From NCBI GenBank assembly GCA_028456385.1, contig JALNQF010000456.1, positions 1 to 28,906 on the forward strand: a DNA stretch of 28,906 nucleotides, written 5' to 3'. The position numbers were made by a program, and so were the translations under genes. Shown piece after piece: positions 27,780 to 28,906 of this stretch. Numbering within the stretch: the first letter of the stretch is position 1; each line of letters opens with the position of its first letter. Under the pieces are notes generated by a model. It saw only the letters and a list, made by a program, of their open reading frames with translations. It searched no databases and was not told the DNA's origin. This DNA comes from Ophiosphaerella korrae (Eukaryota; Ascomycota; Dothideomycetes; Pleosporales; Phaeosphaeriaceae).

Positions 27780-28906
27780 TCTAAAAAATGTGTCTAAGGA
27801 GGACTATAGTACAAATACATGTACGACAAATATCTAAAATATAAAGAATATAAACTTAAAGTAGGCTTATAGCCTTAAAAGGATAGATAATTTATAAAGC
27901 TACCTAAGCAAGAACAGCTAAAAGGTATAGGAGGCCTATACATTACAAAAACAGGTATATACTAAGGAAAGAAAGTACGATTAATAATTAATAGTAGAGC
28001 TACAAGGAACTTTATATTAAAGAAGTTTGTAGAAACACAAGGAATAAAATATAGAACGAAGAAATACCCTTAATAGCTAAGTACAATTAAAGGAAAACTA
28101 TTCTAGGAACCTATATAGTTTAAGACAGCACCTTTAATATTAAGGTTAGAAAGACTAGAGATTAAGAATATAGTTATAGATATAACAATAATTAATAACA
28201 AACAAGATATAATATTAGGTATGCTATAGTTACAAATAACTAACCTATACATTAATTAGAGAACTAGAGAAATTAGTTATAGTAAGATAGATACGTTAAA
28301 AGCTAATATAAGCACTTGTAAAGGAGAATTCCTAGAAGAATACAAGAAATAGGAGAAATAGCTTATAGAGCTAGAAGAATACTTTCTAGAACATTAACTA
28401 TAGGACTTAGCGATAGAACTAGAAGAAAGTAAAAATGTAGGATAGAGCCTAGTATACTAAAAGATAGAAGAAGAGTCTAAGATTAAATAAGTATTTATAT
28501 AGAACGTAAAAAAAAAGAGATAGATAAGAGAATCTAAATCCTTAGTAGTATATAGACTTATATTTGTAGACAAGAAAAGAATAAACAAAAAGAGACTCTA
28601 CGTAGATTTTAGAAAGACTAACGCAATTACAAACAAGAACTAATACCTACTACTATAAATAGATAAAATACAAGATAGACTATAGAAAGTAAGAGTATTT
28701 ATAAAACTAGACATTTAAAACGCCTACTACTAAATTAGGATTAAGAAAGGTAATAAGTAGAAAATAGTATTTAGAATATAGTATAGACTATATAAATACT
28801 TAGTTATACTATTTAGCTTAACGAACGCACTAGCAGCATTCTAAGAAAGAATTAACATAGTACTAAGAGAGTACTTAGATATATTTATATTTGTATACTT
28901 AGATAA
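27780..28906 (+). pseudogene. Pol start: aspartic protease and reverse transcriptase, partial (element F)
   Basis: One continuous frame of about 375 codons with TAG/TAA stops only. The protease box reads V-R-L-I-I-N-S-R-A-T-R-N-F at about 27980-28010 (family D-S-G-A-T), and the I-I-L-G-M-L-x-L motif lies near 28210, followed by N-L-Y-I-N. After a charged linker RT starts at about 28545 with L-I-F-V-D-K-K, R-L-Y-V-D-F-R-K-T-N-A-I-T, F-I-K-L-D-I (motif A), F-S-L-T-N-A-L-A-A-F and R-E-Y-L-D-I-F. The box Y-L-D at 28896-28904 is followed by AA, so it is Y-L-D-N or Lys, not Y-L-D-D. The window ends inside this codon. Cys and Met codons survive here and there. Confidence 0.9.

Larger units (their letters stand above)
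26503..28906 (+). mobile_element. Element F: chromovirus with internal gag deletion, runs off window
   Basis: Plus-strand element inserted into E: LTR 26503-26928, gag start, protease and the first half of RT, cut by the window end. It is among the least decayed sequences here and keeps many CpA sites and a few ATG and TGT codons. Compared with B it lacks about 1.2 kb (B 20903-22113), from within the capsid to the protease linker, including both zinc knuckles. The 5 bases before its LTR are AATAG. Confidence 0.88.

Noticed and set aside
1..28906. Mitochondrial or plastid genome fragment, because of the very low GC content
   Set aside because: The content is nested LTR retrotransposons with CpA/TpG depletion typical of RIP in a fungal nucleus; no organellar genes, rRNAs or tRNAs are visible.
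1..28906. Short ATG-initiated reading frames on both strands as genes
   Set aside because: They lie in the wrong frames of recognised Gag-Pol remnants or in unassigned AT-rich DNA, and none shows a domain of its own. The true former start codons read ATA.

Overview
This is an AT-rich, gene-poor block that I read as heterochromatin of a filamentous ascomycete (Pezizomycotina). It is built almost entirely of dead LTR retrotransposons. Two things support this. The recognisable proteins are fungal Ty3/Gypsy chromovirus Gag-Pol products and one Tc1/mariner transposase. The decay pattern is that of repeat-induced point mutation (RIP): TpA is everywhere, CpA and TpG are scarce, Gln and Trp codons have become TAG/TAA, Cys has become Tyr, ATG has become ATA and TGAT has become TAAT. 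I found no intact protein-coding gene, tRNA, rRNA or CRISPR array. Every coding feature is a pseudogene.

Layout. 1-249 is unassigned. 250-2766 (-) is a Pol fragment (element A) without LTRs. 2767-5238 is unassigned degraded sequence with one coding-like stretch. 5239-6117 (+) is the 5' LTR and start of gag of element D, cut off by the next element. 6118-12883 (+) is a full-length chromovirus G with both LTRs, gag, protease, RT, RNase H, integrase, chromodomain and polypurine tract. 12884-14328 is AT-rich debris with part of a Tc1/mariner transposase (-). From 14329 to the end lies a nest. Element C (-) spans 14329-15149 and 23142-24711. It is split by full-length element B (-, 15150-23141), which has both LTRs and a perfect TTTAC target-site duplication. 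B in turn carries a 656-bp miniature terminal-repeat element (TRIM-like, 16777-17432, duplication CTAAG) and a 278-bp solo LTR (20103-20380, duplication ATAGC). C is also hit by E (+, from 24712), and E is hit by F (+, from 26503), which runs off the window.

A, B, C, D, E and F belong to one chromovirus superfamily or close subfamilies. G is a second, distinct chromovirus. They also serve as alignment partners: A gives the empty site of the TRIM, C and F give the empty site of the solo LTR, B and C show the deletion in F, and B shows a 40-bp deletion in A. The order of events is C first, then B and E into C, then the TRIM and the solo-LTR parent into B, and F into E. G entered D.

I see no new multi-gene system here. 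The parts most worth a second look are the TRIM-like element, the possible self-priming sites next to the LTRs, the palindromic tandem arrays whose copy number differs between paired LTRs, and the uniform loss of the second catalytic aspartate of RT through sequence context.
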